Shown here piece after piece: positions 1-10,563 of a stretch of DNA of 64,000 nucleotides. The notes beneath the pieces were generated by a model that did no database searches, was not told where the DNA came from, and saw only the letters and a program-made list of their open reading frames with translations. Position 1 is the stretch's first letter, and the number at the start of each line of letters is the position of its first letter. Made by a program: the position numbers and the translations under genes. Source of the DNA: Serpula lacrymans var. lacrymans S7.9 (lineage: Eukaryota; Basidiomycota; Agaricomycetes; Boletales; Serpulaceae); the NCBI RefSeq assembly GCF_000218685.1, contig NW_006763290.1, positions 4,056,908 through 4,120,907 of the forward strand. Direction: 5' to 3'.

Positions 1-1675
1 GCATAATAACACCGCTGGGAGACATATTCACTGCATATATTTCCATCAGCATTTTGAATAGACCGTATTGTCCTATGCCACCCTTGTTCTCCAAAGGGAA
101 ATAGGAGGATATAATGCAGAGGTGAATAAAGGGGTCGCAAATGGCTGATATGCTTGAGACCACCACCATGATCAAATTTCAGCCGCAAAACAATATCACG
201 GTGCTCATCAACATCTTGTTCTCCATCTCCAGGGATAACAGCAGCAACTTCATCTGCAGTAGAAAGATTATAACAATGTTGGTCCAGAGTTTGGTCAAGA
301 GCTATATGGGCTGTTATTTTGGCACGTTCTGCTTCAGGCTTTTCCATGATAATCTGATAAGCTTGCTTGTACAAAGGGATGAATGGATTGAATTGCTTCA
401 GGGTATTCTGGATCTCCAGCATGGTTGCTGGTGTAGTGCCATGCCCCTGGGTATTCTCATTACGTAGAGAAAGAGCAGTCTGTGGGTGGTGAATGTAAAG
501 CTGGCCAAAAGAGGGAGTTTCACCTTCAGGTGGATGGAATGCGCTGATGCTATGATGAAGGCCTCCATGGATACGGAAACTATAAGGTCCTGCAGCACTT
601 GTGACAGCAAGGTCTATATTGACACCCAAAGATGTAAATGCAAAGGCATTGTTGTATGAGCGGACTTTGTCACGGAATTCACGTGCAGTAATGTCAACCC
701 CACGGAACAGATGGCGTAGAGCAGCAGGTGCTTCCTGGAAATGATCCAGCCTAACTTGACCTTGAAGGCAGTATACACCAAATTTTAGATGGATCCTGGA
801 GGAACTTGTGAGTCTCTCGGTATCCCAGTGTAATACTCCACAATTATGGCACTCTACGTCCATGTTGCGTAAAGTATGACGGTATAGAGGCTCTACATAT
901 GGTTGTTGAGCCTCCTGGCATATTACCTATGCTTGGCGGCGGTTGGCAATATTTTGTTCAGTTGCAAGTCATTGAGGCCTTGGCATCCTTGGTGTATTTC
1001 TGGCAGCTACCGGTTCATTTAAGTCCCTGCCTTGGTCTACAGCATCCCTGGCAGCCCTGTGGGCCTGATCTGCTAGCTTGTCTTCCCTCCTTTCAAGCTC
1101 TTCTTGAGCAGCTCTTTGGATTCTAATGAGTTGCTAAGCTTGTAGCTCTTCATAACACAGATCAGCATGCTGAGAATGCTGCTGTACCTGTAGTCTAATT
1201 GCCTCCTGACGTTCAATTTCTCTTTCCTGGTGATCCTCAGCCAACTGCTGTTCCTGCCTTTGGAGCTGTATTGCTTCCTGGTGTTGAATCATTTGATCCT
1301 CAGCCTGCTCCTGCCTTCATAGTCTATTACGCCATTGATTAACCTGTTCTGCATGTCAGTTTTGGAACCCATCTAATAGCCTTTTATTGTAGTCAACACC
1401 ATGGGTAGCAAGCAACTGGTTACCCTGCCGCATTTGAAAAGGGGGCTGCAATTGAGGGTATGCAGGTCCAGCTAATAGCTGGACATGCAATAATCATGCA
1501 CAGGTCCTCCAAAATTTGGACGCGCAATATTGATATTTCTCAAATCTCTACAATCCAAGAGGTGCTCTCGTCGCACACTTGGTGATGTCATCTGTTGATA
1601 ATGTTGTATACAATCTCTATTGCAATGTTCACCACGTTCTTGTTCGGGAGTCTGTGGAATATATCTATAAATCAC
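1..1675 (-). pseudogene. Helitron Rep/helicase protein, N-terminal part (partial, decayed)
   Basis: Read on the minus strand, the region gives a Gln/Glu-rich, probably coiled-coil segment (about 1440-900). It is followed by a Cys-pair motif (NMDVECHNCGVLHW, near 865-830) and then a long open stretch to the window edge containing GVYCLQGQVRLDHFQEAP and YHILLFPFGEQGW. This order is typical of the N-terminal part of fungal Helitron replication proteins; the HUH and Pif1 helicase parts would lie outside the window to the left. The Q-rich part has about five in-frame stops (TGA or TAG), each at a place where CGA or CAG would restore Arg or Gln, consistent with C-to-T decay. An acceptor-like TTTATAG lies just upstream of 1675, so an earlier exon may exist. 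The family call rests on recognition of the motif series, not on a search. Confidence 0.65.
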
Positions 1676-1925
1676 ATCAATATATCAGTTAGTGGTTAAT
1701 GACACATTGACAATACTACACATACTGCATATTTGAATTGCTCATATTCATATTTATGTATTTGCTATATGCACTGATTTATTGATAATTTGGGCTTCTG
1801 TAATCAATGTGTCAGTTTTAATTGAATCAACACCATAAACTGTTGTAAACTCACATTATGTAAGCTGTGTTTTTATGTGTGGGGAAGGGTCTTTGATTTT
1901 ATTTTTATACACGCTACAGTGTGGT

Positions 1926-2349
1926 TGTTACAATTGACGTACCAGTACCTACTTACACTTCACCTTTTTCGTACTTTTACTTTTATTTTTCCAAGTCACA
2001 TGACCAGTCATGTGATCTTTTACTTTACTTTACATTTTCGGACTTTTCATAGTCACATGACCAATCATGTGACACATCACCTGACCAAGTGTCTAGACTC
2101 ATCATGTGACCGGTCACATGCTAAACATCGGACTTTAAACTTTATTTACAACTGTACAGTACCTCATGTATTTTAGTATATATACAGGAGCAATACATGG
2201 GGAAAGACTCAGCGAGTCCTCCTGTTGTCTACCAACAACTAACTTGTTGAAACCTAATGGGTAACCACTCCCACCCCTTCCTCTTCTTTTGAGTGTTGTT
2301 TTCATTGTGCTCCAATGCCCCAAGACTGTGTCTTGTTGGTGTTGTCACA
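1926..2349 (-). repeat. Solo LTR, family A (gypsy-like), TSD GTGGT
   Basis: A 424-bp solo LTR in minus orientation. Sense termini are TGTGACA..TGTAACA. It is flanked by GTGGT at 1921-1925 and 2350-2354, a perfect 5-bp target duplication. It shares a tatatata box, a TAAATAAAGTTTAAAG segment and several inverted CACATG/CATGTG pairs with the copies at 4291, 20816 and 42124. Confidence 0.93.
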
Positions 2350-2718
2350 GTGGTCAATAATGGCTGTTAGTTTTTGTAATACAAAATGTGCAAATTCTCG
2401 ACAACAATTTGTTTTGTGTGTAGGGCCAGACCACTTCCCCACATAGTAGGAAAAGAGGTTTGTTTGGTTGAGTTGTGTTGCATTGTGCCGCAAGCGTGAG
2501 TTTTGGTGTCCACCGTGTTTTGTAGTAAAAACAATTAAATGCAAGAATTTTCAACATGGCTACGATTTTCACTACAATTGTTGAATGTTCTTATAAGCGT
2601 GAGAATTCTTCAGTGTGGCTACAATTTTCACTGCGTTCACTACTACTGTACTACTGCTCTGTGCTGCCACAAAAACCACGTGAGCAAAACTAAGCAAAAT
2701 AACCGACGCAATGTGACT
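2350..2718. other. Stretch without recognisable gene
   Basis: No gene is recognised here. Two similar segments of about 40 bp (near 2539-2580 and 2596-2635, both containing a GGCTAC(G/A)ATTTTCACT core) form a degenerate direct repeat. Confidence 0.5.
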
Positions 2719-2993
2719 TGCACGCAGCATTTGGGACCACTGTCCCCTTTGTTATAGATACAAAAAGGTCACATGACCAACATGTCCAGAGGGTGATATC
2801 TATTTGAACCACCTTCCTTTCCCCTCAGCTTGCTATAACACATCTGAGGGTATGTTTCATTTATTTCATGTTATGATATACATATCAATAGTCTTTTTTA
2901 TCTAGTTTTCATATTGTCTAGGTACTCACAAATATTAGCTTGTTATAACACAACTGAATCTGAAATTTTCATATTGTCTAGTTTTCACAGACA
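2719..2993 (+). repeat. Solo LTR, copia-like, TSD TGACT, with leader intron and spliced copy
   Basis: A 275-bp solo LTR, TG..CA, flanked by TGACT at 2714-2718 and 2994-2998. It holds the hairpin CCTCAG..CTGAGG (2823-2849), a 56-nt intron GTATGT..CTAG (2850-2905), tract T1 TTTTCATATTGTCTAG (2906-2921), a spacer starting GTACTC, and a second hairpin core followed directly by an identical T2 (2966-2981). Confidence 0.85.
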
Positions 2994-2998
2994 TGACT

Positions 2999-3957
2999 AC
3001 ATCTAGTATCATTCAATCTTAGGTAGTGTTCTGGATAGTTGAATGAAGAACAAATCAATAGCTAAGGAAATATGTACATGAGAGGTCTCCTATATACACT
3101 ACTGTGAATGTCAGTCAGCCTTGAGGCGCTGACTGATGTTGACGTCATAGTCCAGAGCAGTCAGGTGACTGTAAGGTCACATGATGAGATAAGATTACTA
3201 CTGATAAGGAGAAACTGAAGATAGTGATGATAGTTCTTTTATGATTGTGACATAATATCTTATATTATCTGGGTAAGTTAACAAAAATCTAACATATATC
3301 TCATGATTGTCAGCTCTGGTGAAGTGTGACCAGCTATATCATTTTGTTGATGGGTGGTAGCCCCTCCTAGGGGTAGAGCAACTCAGAAGATCCACCAGCC
3401 TGCTCATTCTGTAAATTTATAGTGAATATGCACCAGTTGGTCAGCTCTAGCATTACATTAATTTATTGTAATTTATGTTAGCTATGTAGTCATGTAACAA
3501 GTCATCAGGCTCCCAGTGCTGATAATTTGCTTGCTTGTCTGATAGATAGTTATCATCACCCCACAGCTTGTTCAACAATGAGACTACATACCTGTAATAA
3601 TTAATATAATAAATTTTCAATAAGTATCAGCTGCAGTATGTGTGGTAGGTTCAGTCCAGAGGGTGATCTACTATAGCATGCAAAATTTTACATGTTGCAG
3701 TACTGTGTAATCTAGATGTATTCATATCATAAATAACTATCAGAATATAGTGTAATACCTTAATTAGTGGGCTTTGACCAATACCACAACACAAATGAAA
3801 TCTGTTTGGATTTTATGCTTGGTTTGAATGATTTTAAGTTCAAGCCATATGTCCGAGTATAAGTATAGTATGCAAGCAATACATGAATTTAGACAATGAT
3901 ATGAATAAGCAGAGGTGCAGTATTACCAAGCCATGTTAGAGTTGACAGGTTGAGATT
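2999..3957. other. Non-coding stretch
   Basis: AT-rich sequence with no open frame or repeat family that I recognise. It separates the LTR cluster from the gag fragment. Confidence 0.5.
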
Positions 3958-5025
3958 ATGGCTGACCTCAGCACCTTTGACGGAGACCAGGCTTACTTTG
4001 CCAAATGGTGGATTAAGCTCCAGATTTGGGTGAAGGCAAATTTCAACGCCTTCAAAAATGATTTTGAGCTCTCAACTGCTATACTGTTGAGACTCAAGGG
4101 ACCTGTGGCGGGTAGATATGCCCAAGTTAAACTTCAGGAGTGTACTCCACAAACTTGTGGCCCTTCTGGGACAAACTCAAGACAGAGGTTGAAAAATATT
4201 TGAAGCCACAAGCTGAGTGTGACTGGGCATGTCAGCAAATCCATACCTTCAAGCAAGGAAACATGAGTTTTATTATGCAGTTCCTGGCCCTGTGACAAAA
4301 CCAACAAAATACAATCTTGGGGCACTGGAACACCACCACAAACAACAACTCAATGGTGAGAATAGGAAGTGTAAAACCTATCAAAGGAGGGAGGTTGTCC
4401 TCACTAATGTTGGTAGACACTAGGAGAGGGCTTGCTGAGTCCTTCCCCATGTATTTCTCAGGTATATATACTACAATCCATGAGGTACTGTACAGTTGAT
4501 AAATAATGTTTAAAGTCTGATGTCCAGCATGTGACCAGTCACATGGTGATTCTAGACACTGGTCAGGTGATGTGTCACATGATTGGTCATGTGACTATGA
4601 AAAGTCCGAGAAGTAAAGTAAAATAAAAGATCACATGATCAGTCGCATGACTTGGAAAATGAAGTGTAAAGTACAGAAAAGTGAAGTGTAAAGTAGGTGC
4701 TGGTATGTCAATTGTAACAGGCCCTCTCAATCCAAGGGGGTCTTGGAAATGAAATGAACGTGCGGTGGAGTTGTTGGAGTATAATGTGGCACCAGCCATT
4801 GCTCAACAGCTTTACCTACAAGGTAGAAGAGAGGACAACCTCAGTGACGCAGCTGAGGCGGTCCGAGATATTGGTAGGGCTCAGGAGCTCTACACTATGC
4901 AATTTGGTGGTGGGTCCACCAGCAAAAACAACTATTCCCAGAGTCTCAAAGTTGTGTATCATAACACTGCCCCCCTTCTAAGGCTCAACCTCTATGCGGG
5001 ACCAAGTACCAGAGGTAGTAGTTAA
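3958..5025 (+). pseudogene. Ty3/gypsy Gag fragment, split by a solo LTR
   Basis: The protein starts MADLSTFDGDQAYFAKWW and continues through a capsid-like region (KGPVAGRYAQVKL) typical of basidiomycete Ty3/gypsy Gag. A one-base frameshift occurs near 4160; the next frame reads KTEVEKYLKPQAECDW and FKQGNMSFIMQFLAL. A solo LTR (4291-4719) then interrupts it, and the reading resumes at about 4725 with ELLEYNVAPAIAQQLYLQG and ELYTMQFGGGSTSK. No zinc knuckle is visible before the frame ends. The neighbouring pol remnant lies on the opposite strand, so this Gag is either from another copy or was inverted relative to it. Confidence 0.85.
4291..4719 (+). repeat. Solo LTR, family A, TSD GGCCC
   Basis: A 429-bp LTR, TGTGACA..TGTAACA, inserted in the gag fragment, with GGCCC at 4286-4290 and 4720-4724. 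It contains inverted repeats such as CATGTGACCAGTCACATG (near 4530) and a TATATATAC box near 4463. Confidence 0.95.
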
Positions 5026-5056
5026 AGTTTTGGGCATAGGTTGAAAAAGGGAATTA

Positions 5057-5275
5057 AAAAGTTTTGAATTCATGTCTCTAAGCTTCCTAGGAGCTGAGGG
5101 ATTCTTAGAATAAAATTTGCCAACAGCATTGCGAGAATTGTCCAGATGGGTTTCTGGTTCCTATGTTCTGTCCTTATCTCCATAGCCTGTCCAGAGGACT
5201 AGGAATCCTAGTTTTCCACTCTTCAAGCGTGTATCCACTACCTGACCGACTTCCAACCCTTTTTAACCTTCCTGG
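5057..5275 (-). pseudogene. Chromodomain at the C-terminus of gypsy Pol
   Basis: The minus strand reads VVDTRLKSGKLGFLVLWTGY followed by GDKDRT, a stop, then EPETHLDNSRNAVGKFY. This matches a chromodomain (V-D-x-R...LVxWxGY...W-EP...L-NA...FY) in which the aromatic-cage Trp codon before EP is replaced by TAG. In chromoviruses this module directs integration to marked chromatin. Confidence 0.82.
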
Positions 5276-5493
5276 GTGACTACAACTGGTCCAGGCCGGT
5301 TTACGCGCTGTCCCGGCAGCTGCCCTTTGTAGGGTTTCACAAGGCTAATTTTGACCATGGGTACTACCCTCATTTGTGTAGGGAGCTCCAGCTCCACAGC
5401 ATTGGGTTTGACTTACTTAATCTGATAAGGCCCAATCCACTTTTTGGTCAGTTTTCTAGACTTCTGGTCTTTTAATTCTAAGTGGTTGGTATC

Positions 5494-6440
5494 TTAACAG
5501 ACCAGGTTGCCAACCTTGTAATGAGGGGCTTTAGAGTGTTTATGCTCTGCCCTGTCCTTCATCTGCTTTCCAGTTTTGATTAGTGCCTTGCATATTTTGT
5601 CTAAAACAGACTTCATGTCTTTGACCAAGTTCCCTGCAGCCTCATTTTTGCTTTTGCCAGGTTTTACACCTATTCTAGGGAGGTATGATCTTGTAATCTT
5701 AAATAGTGCCTTTTCTGTAGCCAACAACTGTTTGATATTGTAAGACAACTGGGCTATCTTTAGCCACTTGGCCCAATTTGTCTGCCAATTGTTAATAAAT
5801 ATCCAGAGATACTGTTTCAACTCCTGGTTGAGTCTCTCTGTTTGTGTATTGGTCTGCGGATGGAATACTGTTGATAACTTAGGTTTGATGCCCAGCATCC
5901 GGCATAGTTTTTTGTAAATTTGCTAGTGAATTGAGGTCCTCTATCGGAGATAACCGTTTCTGGTAACCTGTGGATGGACCATACAAAATCTTTAAATAAG
6001 TCTGCCATACCAGCGGTTATAATTTGATTTGTGGGTATGAACAAGACTTTTTTTGAAACGTGGTCCACAACCACCATTACTGAATCATATCCATTTGACT
6101 TGGGTAGATCTATCGTAAAATCAACCAATATATCCTGCCAGGGACCAGCTGGTATTGGATTTGGCATAAGTTTACTGGCTAGTGGTTGATGAGAATTCTT
6201 TGCCATGGCACAGCAAAAGCAACACTACACATATTCTTGTATGTCTTTAATCATGCCAGGCCACATGTACTTTCTGGAGATCAACTCCATTGTTTGTTGC
6301 CGCCCAGGGTGCCCAGTCACTGGTGTGACATGATGTCCCTTTATCACCTTGATCCTTGTGGACTTGGGCACATAGATCTTGTCTCTGTAATGAGAGAGTC
6401 TGTCTTCCCATAAATAATTTTCATTGCCATCAATGTGCAC
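5494..6440 (-). pseudogene. Gypsy integrase, two frameshifts
   Basis: The zinc-binding part is at 6440-6225 (HHVTPVTGHPGRQQTMELI, then a Cys pair near 6215). The catalytic core follows (VDFTIDLPKSNGYDSVMVVV; ISDRGPQFTSKF), and after a frameshift near 5895 comes STVFHPQTNTQTERLNQEL. The D, D and E residues can all be seen but in different frames. The C-terminal SH3-like linker (KLTKKWIGPYQIK, VVPMVKISLVKPYKGQLPGQ) continues below 5494 with stops. Confidence 0.88.
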
Positions 6441-6521
6441 CTTCTCTTCTAATGAGATGCCTTTCTTGAAGACTTCTAGAAGATTATGATCCTGCCCAAT
6501 TCAAACATTGGAAACCCTGCA

Positions 6522-7832
6522 TTAATCTATCAGGGTGACACCATTGTTGCCATCTTTAATGCCATTAACATTATTCTCTCTTATAGATAAAGCATCTGCT
6601 TTTCCCATACCTGGCTGATGAATTAATTTATAGTTAAATCTAGACAAGTACACTACATAGAGGGCCTGTCTTTCATTCAAGTCCTGGGCCGTCTTAAAAT
6701 ACTGCAGATTCTTATGATCGGTCCAGATTTTGATTTGGTGTCTAGCACCTTCTAAGTAGTGCCACCAGTGCTCTAATGCTTGAATAATGGCCAGCTTTTT
6801 TTTTGTCAAAAATTTGATAGTTGTGCTCTGTAGGCGATAAACTATATGATAAGTAGGCACACGGCCTCCAAAGATCCTCAAGGCATTTGATTGACAGGGC
6901 AGCCCCAGTAGCAAAATCAAAAGAGTCAGTTTCTAGCCAAAACTCTTTGTCTAATTCTGGAAATGCTAGTATGGGCACTGTTGTCAATGCCTGTTTAAGC
7001 TTATCAAAAGCTTGTTGTTCCTTGGCACCGCAATGCAAGACTATGTCTTTTTTATGAGATTGTTCAACAGTCTCGTTATCTTTGCAAAGTTTCTGACAAA
7101 TCTTCGGTAGAAATAGCTTAACTCCTTTAATGCAAGTAGATTCAGGCCAATCTAATATAGCTTGAACTTTCTCAGGATCCATCCTGATTCCATTCTGGCC
7201 AATTATCATACCAAGGAAGTCTACTTCCTTCACTTTAAAATTACATTTTATGGGTTTGACAAATAGGTCCCATTCCTGTAAGTGTCAAAGGACTTCTTGC
7301 AAAATCCTGTCATGCTCAGCCTCATTGTCCAATTTTGTAAATATTTACAAATTGTCAATGTAAATGACAACACAGTTTTTCATATCTGCAAAGATCTCAT
7401 TCATCATGCTCTGGAAGGTCGCCGGTGAATTGGTCAACCCAAAGAACACAACAAGGGATTCAAAGGATCCTTGGTGGCACATAAACACAGCCTTCCAAGC
7501 ATTTTCTTCTTTAATGTGTACATTATTGTACCCCCATCGGAGATCCATCTGTGTTAAGATCTTGGTCCAGCCAATTTATCTACTAACTGACTGATCAAAG
7601 GCAGTGGATATGCATTTTTAACTGTGTACCCATTTAGGTAATAATAGGGCATAATTATACACTTTTTACCATCTTTTTTAGGGATGAAGAACACCGGGGA
7701 AGTCATAGGGCTTTTGGAAGGTCTGATGTAACCCTTCCTAAGGTGTTTGTCTATAAAACTAGAAACCTCATCTCTTTCTGGAGCAGAGAGGGGAATCATA
7801 TGTCCATTTCTAGGCTTAAATATGTCCTTCAA
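6522..7832 (-). pseudogene. Gypsy reverse transcriptase and RNase H, catalytic motif altered
   Basis: RT begins near 7832 (GYIRPSKSPMTSPVFFIPKK, then NAYPLPLISQLVDKLAG) and continues at 7548 (LRWGYNNVHIKEENAWKAVF, FFGLTNSPATFQSMMNEIF). The polymerase motif reads VVIYIDNL, so the YIDD box has become YIDN (GAY to AAT), removing a metal-binding Asp. RNase H follows (FWLETDSFDFATGAALSIK, IKIWTDHKNLQYFKTAQDL). Several frame changes lie between these blocks. Confidence 0.9.
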
Positions 7833-8029
7833 ATCTATAGCACGGTCTCAAGGCTTTGCCTCTGGGAAGCGTTCAGATTTATGTTTAGAAAAAACTTTCC
7901 AGAAGTCATGGTACTCTGGAGGTACCAGCCTCTTAATCTCTTCCTCAGGTTTCACCTCATCATCATCATCGTCAACTTTATCTAGAGATGTGAGTTTGGC
8001 ATAAACATGACCAGTGTTTATCCCTGAGG

Positions 8030-8480
8030 GCAATGTGACAATGTGGCAACCCCTGTCTGCCAGTTGATCTCAGTATTGGGTTTAAATAGCCAGGTCCAGC
8101 CCAATATCAAATTAATCTTCCCTAGTTGGGTAGCCTTGGCGGTGACTCTTTCTCTGTGTCCTTTGTACTTGGCCACAAAAAAACATTTATGGGTAATACA
8201 GTCACCTGCGTTTAGCGAACCATCAACATTATAGATGGGAATAGATACATCAAATTTTACAAGGGGGAGTCCAACCCTCCCCGCTCAGACCTGATCTATG
8301 AAAATACTATTAGCGCCTGAACCAAGCAGTGCACTTGCTGGGTGTACTGTTCCTCAGGCAAGGCCTTCCACACCAACATCTAAACAGATCTCCTTTTGGA
8401 ATAAATATGTGTGCATCAGCACACACCTTGGGATTCCAGTAGAAGGTGGCTCCAAAGAAGAAGAAAAAATATTGACAAAA
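8030..8480 (-). pseudogene. Gypsy aspartic protease, catalytic Asp lost
   Basis: The minus strand reads ALLGSGANSIFIDQV, stop, AGRVGLPLVKFDVSIPIYNV and, downstream, LGKINLILGWTWLFKPN. The position expected to read D-S-G is G-S-G (GGT instead of GAT), so the active-site Asp is missing, and in-frame stops are present. Confidence 0.75.
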
Positions 8481-8504
8481 CATGTTTTTCTACTTTAGGA
8501 TTTT

Positions 8505-8668
8505 CTGCATGAGAGACTTGCATCTAAAAATAAAGGAAAATAGCACAGCGCAAGAAAGTGAGAGTGGATAAAAGGAAAGTAACACATGGCATCAGTGTGT
8601 GAAGACTGAGAAAGAAAGTTAAAGTGGAGAAAAAAAGTTTGCAAGTCCAAAAATTGTGTGTCATAACA
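8505..8668 (+). repeat. 5'-truncated LTR, family B
   Basis: Matches the 3' part of the family-B LTR seen complete at 20345-20755 (GAGAGACTTG, CTAAAAATAA, GTCCAAAAATTGTG.. and a TAACA end). The first 240 bp or so are absent. Confidence 0.8.
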
Positions 8669-8879
8669 ATGTGTATATTTATTGGTGTTTGCAGCGGGAA
8701 AAAGGCTTTGCTGGAAGGTTTGCGCAAGAACAGTGAGGAAAATAGCAAAGTGATAAATGCAATGGGAGTGGATTGGTAAAGGTCAAAGTAGTCAACATTT
8801 TTGGTGTGTTCCCCCATATAGGCGCCTTAGGCAGGTTCACGGCATGCTAAAAGCATGCAGACGCTCATTCATTTAGTCT

Positions 8880-9491
8880 GACCATCCTTCCTACTGACTC
8901 TTGATTTGCCAAGGTGTTATTCCCAATTTGCCCATCTCTCCTTCTGTGGCTATCACAGCCAACACACTGGAATTCTATTGGGTAGCACATCATTGCAACC
9001 CTCATTTTTCAATTCAAGCTTTTGTCAAGACCCTTACAGATCTCCATGGTGTAAGGTTTGTTTATGTTTTATTATCATGTCAGGTACTAATTATGTAGTC
9101 TCCTTACAAACAATAACTGTCTTGCTAATTATCTATCGCCTTTGGCCTTTATCTAGAAATCAAAGCACAGGTCTCCATGCACATTCAGTGTGTCTTACAA
9201 CAAGACACACTTGACTGGCGGCTCAAACATGCCTGCCCAGCATGTATGTATAAACTCCAAAATGAGCCTAACCTCTCTTTCTACACCATGGACAGCAATG
9301 ATTCACTCAAGCAAATTGTCGGACATTCACCTACCAGTAATGAAGACAAAGAAACTCTGAGGCCTTCATCTGAACTCAAGAATCTGCAGGAAATCCATAG
9401 GGATCATTACCTATCTAGGGAATCTGTGAATCAATGGGCCAATGATGTGTTAAGCGACATGATAAGTCAGAGTGATGATGAGGTACATTGA
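8880..9491 (+). pseudogene. KDZ-type transposase fragment
   Basis: Two blocks are recognisable. The first has SPSVAITANTLEFYWVAH and HFSIQAFVKTLTDLHGVRF. After an apparent intron or decayed stretch comes DWRLKHACPACMYKLQNEP and FYTMDSNDSLKQIV. This series (S-V-A-I-T-A-N-T-L-E-F-Y ... A-C-P-A-C-x-Y-K-L ... D-G/S-N-D-S-L-K) matches the N-terminal half of Kyakuja-Dileera-Zisupton transposases common in basidiomycetes. The catalytic region is absent; the reading ends at a stop at 9489-9491. Confidence 0.78.
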
Positions 9492-10563
9492 ATATTATTG
9501 ACCTTGACAAGGTGCTATTTTGGCTCTACTATCATTGGACAGATGTTGCAATCCGGACCCTTTATGCTCTTGGGCCTCTACAGGCTCAATAATTGTTGTA
9601 CAACTACAACCCCCTAAAAGTTTGTCAGAAATAGAATAGAATGTAACAAACCATAAAATTAAAGAATTTTGTGAATATCTTACCTGTAGAAATAAAAACA
9701 GACCTAACACTACGGCCTTGACCTCCAAAAGTGCAATTTGAGGCAAAGAGGGCTAAATTGGGGCAGATTGTGTGCTGAGCAAGTCACAAAAGTTTCTAAA
9801 GAACATCAACAGGTAAACCCCTACAATGACAGGTGCTTACTGAGTTGATCAAAGCCTTGAGGCACCTGCAGATGGAAGAACAAGAAGAAATTGTGACTTC
9901 AAGACCCAAACAGGCAATCACGCATCAGATAATCATTGAAGCCCAGTAGTTCCGCTTCTCGCACCCACACCTGCATCTGAACTTGTCATTTTTTTTGATG
10001 GTTTGGCTGGACATTGCCGACAAGCTCCACTTGCTTCTGTCGAACATGCTGTGTGTGATCAAGCATGATGAATAGTTGCAAGACTGGTCCAAAACCTACC
10101 TTGTCGTTTTGGTTTCGTTCCGCTGCAACATGGTGTCTGATTCACATTTTTATCTCTACACAGGGACCTAGAGAACTCAAAATAGCAACTACTGGTGGTC
10201 TTCCGAAGACTCTAGCTCCACTCACTGGTGGGCAATTTCACTCCTCGCAAAAACGAGTGCAGCACCTGTCCAACAATAGTAGTAAGAAATGAGTCACAGT
10301 TGTGGTAAAGCTTCTAATAAGAGGCGTTACTATGAAGTCACAGGTGGGTGGAACCAGTGGCTGGGATTTTCATCCTCGGTAGGATCAAGTGTGGCTGGGT
10401 GGTACCTGAGCCGAAAATGGCGGTGTAGTTGAAATTAAACCCATAGCTGGCTGGGCACGAGCCTAGACATCCCACACTCATTTCCTTTTCCTGATAGACG
10501 ACCCCTGACAATTTATTCGAAACACTCATTCACATTCTGAATACCTTGCTCTGTCTATTCATC
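9492..10563. other. Mixed intergenic sequence
   Basis: No gene recognised. The last 100 bases or so before 10564 should contain the promoter and 5' leader of the next gene; no clear TATA box is seen. The part from 9740 to 10290 has weak protein-like stretches with many stops, possibly an old repeat. Confidence 0.4.

Larger units (their letters stand above)
5040..8480 (-). mobile_element. Ty3/gypsy chromovirus pol remnant (PR-RT-RNaseH-IN-chromodomain)
   Basis: Minus-strand remnant with domain order protease, reverse transcriptase, RNase H, integrase and C-terminal chromodomain, as in fungal chromoviruses. The frame is broken at least five times and carries several stops. No matching LTR pair or primer site was found, and the 5' side ends at a truncated family-B LTR (8505-8668). 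The gag expected upstream of the protease is missing. Confidence 0.9.
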
